Origin: Austropuccinia psidii
Taxonomy: Eukaryota > Basidiomycota > Pucciniomycetes > Pucciniales > Sphaerophragmiaceae
Assembly (NCBI GenBank): GCA_023105745.1
Contig: JALGQZ010000013.1
Coordinates: forward strand, 24,994,605-25,058,604
DNA: 64,000 nt
Reading direction: 5' to 3'
The notes under the pieces: model-generated
The model's input: only the letters and a program-made list of their open reading frames with translations
Told to the model about the DNA's origin: nothing
Databases searched by the model: none
Part shown: positions 60,301 to 64,000 of the stretch, one piece after another
How the letters are laid out: every line of letters starts with the position of its first letter
How positions within the stretch are numbered: the first letter of the stretch is position 1
Translations under genes and position numbers: made by a program

Positions 60301-62859
60301 TCAGAGGCAGAGAGTCGATGGGCGCCATCAAAGGCATCCACCCATGAAGTACCATCAGAGAAAGCGAGTCAAAGGTCACCATCAAAGTCGGCCACCCATG
60401 AAGTGTCATCAGAGGCACCGAGACAAAAGGTACCATCAGAGTCAGCCATCCATGAAGCGCCATCAGAGGCAGCGAGTCGAAAGACACCATCTAAGGCAGC
60501 CTCTCATAAAGCTCCATCAGAGGCGATGAGTCACAAGACGGCGGGCAGTGTTAAAGCACCCAGGTTGGAGGGTTGTCATGGAGTACCATCGGTATCAAGA
60601 AGCGTTAGCAAAGCACCCACCGTAGTAGGAAGCAACCAAGCTCCATTGTTAGCTACAAGCGAAAGATCACAATCGTCAACAAAAGGCGGCGAAGCATTAT
60701 CAGAAGCAGGAAGCGGCAAGCCGCCATCCGCAGGTGAAAGAATAAAAACGCCTTCAGTAACAACAGGAAGCAACCGACCGCCATCAACAGCAGGAAGCGA
60801 CAAATTGTCATCGGGAGCAGGAAGCGATAAACCACGATCGGGTTCGGCAAGTGACAAAATGCTATCAGTCGCTAGAAGCAACATGGCATTTTCAAAGGCA
60901 CCAAGTACTGCAGCGCCCACTATGGCACCACCAAGTACTGCAGCGCACAATATGGCATCACCAAGTACTAAAGCACCCACTATTGCATCAAGCGCTAGAG
61001 TGCCATCCAGGGCACCAACTGATGCGGTGCCTTCCAGGGCACCAAGTGTTGCAGCACCTTCCAGGGCATCAAGTGTTGCAGCACCTTCCAGGGCATCAAG
61101 TGTTGCAGCGCCTTCTAGGGCACTAACTGTTGCAGTACCTTCTAGGGCACCAACTGATGCAGCAGCTTCTAGGGCACCAACTGATGCAGCAGCTTCCAGG
61201 GCACCAACTGTTGCAGCACCTTCCAGAGCACCAAGTGTTGCAGCACCTTCCAGAGCACCAAGTGTTGCAGCGCCTTCCAGAGTACCAAGTATTGCAGCGC
61301 CTTCTAGGGCACCAACTGTTGCAGTACCCTCTAGGGCACCAAGTGTTGCAGCGCCTTCCAGGGCACCAACTGATGCAGCAGCTTCTAGGGCACCAACTGA
61401 TGCAGCAGCTTCCAGGGCACCAACTGTTGCAGCACCTTCCAGAGCACCAAGTGTTGCAGCACCTTCCAGAGTACCAAGTGTTGCAGCACCTTCCAGAGTA
61501 CCAAGTGTTGCAGCGCCTTCCAGAGCACCAACTGTTGCAGTACCTTCTAGGGCACCAAGTATTGCAGCGCCTTCTAGGGCACCAACTGTTGCAGCGCCTT
61601 CCAGGGCACCAACTGATGCAGCAGCTTCCAGGGCACCAACTAATGCAGCAGCTTCTAGGGCACCAAGTTTTGTAGTGCCTTCTAGGGCACCAAGTGTTGC
61701 AGCGCCTTCCAGGGCACCAACTGATGCAGCAGCTTCCAGGGCACCAACTGTTGCAGCACCTTCCAGAGCACCAAGTGTTGCAGCGCCTTCCAAAGCACCA
61801 AGTGTTGCAGCGCCTTCCAGAGCACCAACTGTTGCAGTACCTTCTAGGGCACCAAGTATTGCCTCGCCTTCTAGGGCACCAACTGTTGCAGCGCCTTCCA
61901 GGGCACCAACTGATGTAGCAGCTTCTAGGGCACCAAGTTTTATAGTGCCTTCTAGGGAACCAAGTGTTACAGCGCCTTCCAGGGCACCAACTGTTGCAGT
62001 ACCTTCTAGGGCACCAAGTATTGCAGTACCTTCTAGAGCACCAAGTGCTAAGGTGCCATCCAGAGTACCTAGTGTTGCAGCGCCGTCCAGGGCACCAAGT
62101 GTCAAAGCCCCCTCAATAGCTGCAAGTGGCAGAGCACCCTCAATGGCAGCAAGTGCCAAAGCGCCAACTAATTCCGAAGGTGCGAAAGTGCCTTCAATGG
62201 CAGAGAACGTCAAGCCATCATCGGTTTTAGAAAATAGCAAGGCGTCGGCACTGGCGGAGAGTATCAAAGCAGCCTCAATGGCACTCGCTGATTCGCTTGT
62301 CCAAGCGGAATCATCTAAATCATTAAAGTGAATCTATTTTTACTTTCTATCTTCTCCTGGCATAATTATGCGCCAGAGGGGCTGGTACTGACTGAATTTA
62401 TATTACTGTACGTTTCTAATCCAATTACGCAGGGCTCCGTCGTTCGAAGGAGGGCATGTAGGAACTGAGCCCATTGGAGCCGGAGCAGAAGATGGCCCGG
62501 ATCAAAATGATGCTGGTGGTGGCGGTGGCGACGTGAGAGATGATAGTATAGCAGGCGAACAGAACAATGAATTAATCAGAACAGGGGAAGGAAATTTCGA
62601 TCAAGCTGCGTCACCAGCGCAGGAAGACCCTTTGATCGGAGAAGTGATTGGAGATCCTGACACAGGGCTACGAATTAAAAGCAGTTGAGTAATGGCGTTG
62701 TTAGTGGCATAGCTTTCCTGTTATTTTGAACATAATTTTTTGAGAGATTTGGATGCCTTTGCAGCTCCAGTTGTGTCGATTGTGCCTTCTCGCACCAATC
62801 CACCTGGGGAATGGGTTAGATTCGGCGCTGCTGGCTTCAGGTTTATTTTGCTTGAATAA
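54369..62859 (+). CDS. Large multi-exon gene for a Ser/Pro/Ala-rich repeat protein, function unknown
   Basis: My exon chain is 54369-54423, 54660-54716, 55289-55867, 56414-56944, 57014-57061, 57144-57413, 57527-57679, 57766-57861, 57952-58056, 58170-58250, 58333-58398, 58532-62327, 62433-62683 and 62765-62859. Each intron runs GT to AG, and all but one join in phase 1. The sum is 6183 nt, exactly 2061 codons with a TAA end. ATG 54369 has an A at -3. The N-terminal 660 residues are polar and disordered (RRPTRVRFQTPSDVE, Pro-rich LLPPPSPSDPPPRQINFP). A coiled coil follows (LIESIAQRESERTQKLVNML), then about 100 nine-residue repeats, an acidic Gly-rich stretch and a short tail. I see no signal peptide or membrane segment and recognise no family. 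Least certain are the introns 54717-55288 and 55868-56413 (long, may hide exons) and the 3' end, which could instead be TGA 62686-62688. Confidence 0.7.
56123..56145 (+). repeat. (TTGA)n microsatellite inside an intron of the large gene
   Basis: About six TTGA units lie within the long intron 55868-56413. Confidence 0.85.
58412..58432 (+). repeat. T homopolymer within an intron of the large gene
   Basis: A 21-base T run followed by AG. Although it looks like an acceptor, using it leads to a stop, so the acceptor at 58529-58531 is preferred. Confidence 0.8.
59440..60540 (+). repeat. Array 1: coding 27-bp / 9-residue repeats, Glu/Lys/His type
   Basis: The units read like APSEAESRW, APSKASTQR, SPSKSATHE and VPSEAAIHE, so Pro-Ser-(Glu or Lys) recurs every nine residues. 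Larger blocks of several units are themselves duplicated, for example THEVSSEASRPKVPSEA and its relatives near 59740, 59960, 60050 and 60240. Alternating acidic and basic units suggest charge patterning rather than a folded domain. Confidence 0.9.
61015..62095 (+). repeat. Array 2: coding 27-bp / 9-residue repeats, APSRAP type
   Basis: About 40 tandem units of APSRAPSVA, APSRAPTVA, VPSRAPTDA and AASRAPTDA type; the DNA unit resembles GCAGCGCCTTCCAGGGCACC plus seven bases. Higher-order blocks of five to seven units repeat (compare 61140-61330, 61370-61560 and 61600-61720), which indicates recent unequal exchange. One Arg per unit makes this part basic. Confidence 0.95.
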
Positions 62860-64000
62860 ACAGAAGAACTTGTCTGTTGGACTTTAAATGTAAGGACCAT
62901 TTTCTTCCTCTGTAGATGTTAACTGCTGAACAGGATTTGAGGACTAAGAAAGATATTAAACATTTTAGGAACTGGAACGCATTTCAATGAATTGAATAAA
63001 AGAATAGGTTTTGGTAAAGCCCTGCAGAAGAGAACATTTGTATCTTGAGGTGTCAAAAAAATAATTTACTACTTAACTGAACAATGGACGAAACAATATA
63101 TTTAGGTTTGAATGCTGGGTAATATTATTTATCCTAACGAGGCGGTTTCTTGCTGTGTCATCCTTGATTTAATGAGTTTGGTAGTTTTGTCAGTATGTGA
63201 ATCTTGATGATGAAAAAGGAAATGAGATTGTATGAGATTGTAGCAATAAATAACACTAATGAAAGATTTGGCGCTAGTACCAACTGATTTTCAGTGAAGC
63301 GTTTTTTTGCATCACGTAATTGAATTTAATTGGCAATGAAAAAAAATGAGCCCATTTGGCCATTTTTGTCTAAAATAATAAATTTGAAAAACATTGAGGG
63401 AGCTTAATGGGACCTAAAGAATGTGTCCAAAATATCCCTTTATTGAAAACAAAAATGGAAATATGAAAGCTCAGAATGTTTCTTTTGTTTTTTGAAAAAA
63501 CTCCTTAACTGTTTTTATCAAAAGCTACATGTTTGGTGTTTTTTGTGGTTGAAAAAATACAAATTTTTTTGTTTTAAAAACATGTGATATGCTTTATGTG
63601 CTTTTTATCATTAATGTATGAAAGAGTGTTTTTTTTTTAATCTTTAAAAGCAAAATAAATAAATAAATACATTGAATTAATTTAATTTAAATTTTTAAAT
63701 TTAATTATCATAATAATCAATATAAATAAAATAATAATAATTCAAATGATATATATACTGGACTTCAGAACTGGCTTTGCTAGCTTTGTACTCAAAGCAA
63801 AAATTACAATGTAATACACAGAATCAAACAGTATGTCACTTGATAATATATCTAACCACAACATTTGTAACACTATGTTCATGACTCTTTTGCATTAATC
63901 AAAGATTTGTGAGAAAAGCACAATTTCAAATTCATGGAATGTACTACTTTGATACAGTGGGAAAATTCAGAGACACAACAATTGACTAATCTTAGTGTAT
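62860..64000. other. Sequence downstream of the large gene, nothing recognised
   Basis: AATAAA overlaps the proposed stop codon (62855-62860) and further A-rich signals follow, suiting a 3' untranslated region. An AAAT-type tract lies near 63651-63668. I found no other gene or transposon up to the window edge. Confidence 0.5.

Larger units (their letters stand above)
58532..62327 (+). other. Main exon of the large gene (3.8 kb)
   Basis: It is open throughout. It enters through the acceptor TCTCTAG at 58523-58531 in phase 1 and leaves at GTGAAT (62328) in phase 2. Read without splicing it would end at TGA 62329-62331, three bases into the proposed intron. The intron 62328-62432 ends ACGCAG and the next exon continues in frame with an acidic Gly/Asp-rich sequence. 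Order within the exon: linker, coiled coil (about 58610-58790), a Ser-rich region (58800-59390), repeat array 1 (about 59440-60540), a degenerate middle array (about 60550-61010) and array 2 (about 61015-62095). Confidence 0.8.

Noticed and set aside
59440..62095. CRISPR-like array
   Set aside because: The repeats are contiguous, coding, without spacers, and lie in a eukaryotic spliced gene.
59435..62267. Long minus-strand ORFs (351 and 563 codons) and several plus-strand ORFs in other frames over the repeat arrays
   Set aside because: They are by-products of a 27-bp repeat that lacks stops in every frame. Their translations are the same repeat read wrongly, and only the 58532-62327 frame connects to spliced exons on both sides.
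1..64000. tRNA, rRNA or other structured RNA genes
   Set aside because: I scanned for cloverleaf-like A/B box patterns and rRNA landmarks and saw none I could support by eye.

Overview
Fungal nuclear DNA, very probably from a rust fungus (Pucciniales). The retroelement proteins (gag, integrase, chromodomain tail) and an antisense Cys-rich ORF look like the multicopy families I know from the myrtle rust Austropuccinia psidii. That is recognition from memory, not a search. The sequence is AT-rich and transposon-dense, with one CpG-rich, intron-containing gene at the right end. I saw no bacterial features and no RNA genes.

Layout. 1-28260 is a nest of decayed Ty3/Gypsy LTR retrotransposons. Element B (minus, 1-2122, continuing off the left edge) sits in the integrase of element A (minus, 2123-9796). 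A sits in the gag of element D (plus, 9797-17289). D sits in the 3' LTR of element C (minus, 17290-28260). C also carries a solo LTR (21541-22937, target duplication ATTTC) inside its integrase, and an antisense, intron-containing additional gene (18549-19690) between pol and the 3' LTR. Three LTR families can be told apart: alpha (TGTCAG...CTGACA, about 1.4-1.5 kb; A, B and two solo copies), beta (TGTGAG...CTCACA, about 1.6-1.9 kb; D and one solo copy) and gamma (TGTCACAG...CTGTGACA, 670 bp; C).

28261-44860 is gene-poor and AT-rich, extremely so from about 40.4 kb. In it I recognise two solo LTRs (34457-35961 and 37177-38744, each with a target duplication) and simple repeats. 44865-52441 is a cluster of Tc1/mariner DNA transposons: one relic and three bounded elements (46798-48309, 48713-50308, 50329-52015). 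They lie in and next to a tandemly repeated non-coding unit of about 430 bp whose TACAGTA-rich junction has taken insertions.

From about 54.37 to 62.86 kb runs one apparently intact host gene. I can chain 14 exons that keep a single reading frame, nearly all joined in phase 1. The predicted product is about 2,060 residues, Ser/Pro/Ala-rich and mostly disordered. It has a short coiled coil and then roughly 100 tandem nine-residue repeats. I do not recognise its family. The selfish elements all look inactive as coding units (stops, frameshifts, lost catalytic residues), while the right-hand gene shows no such damage.
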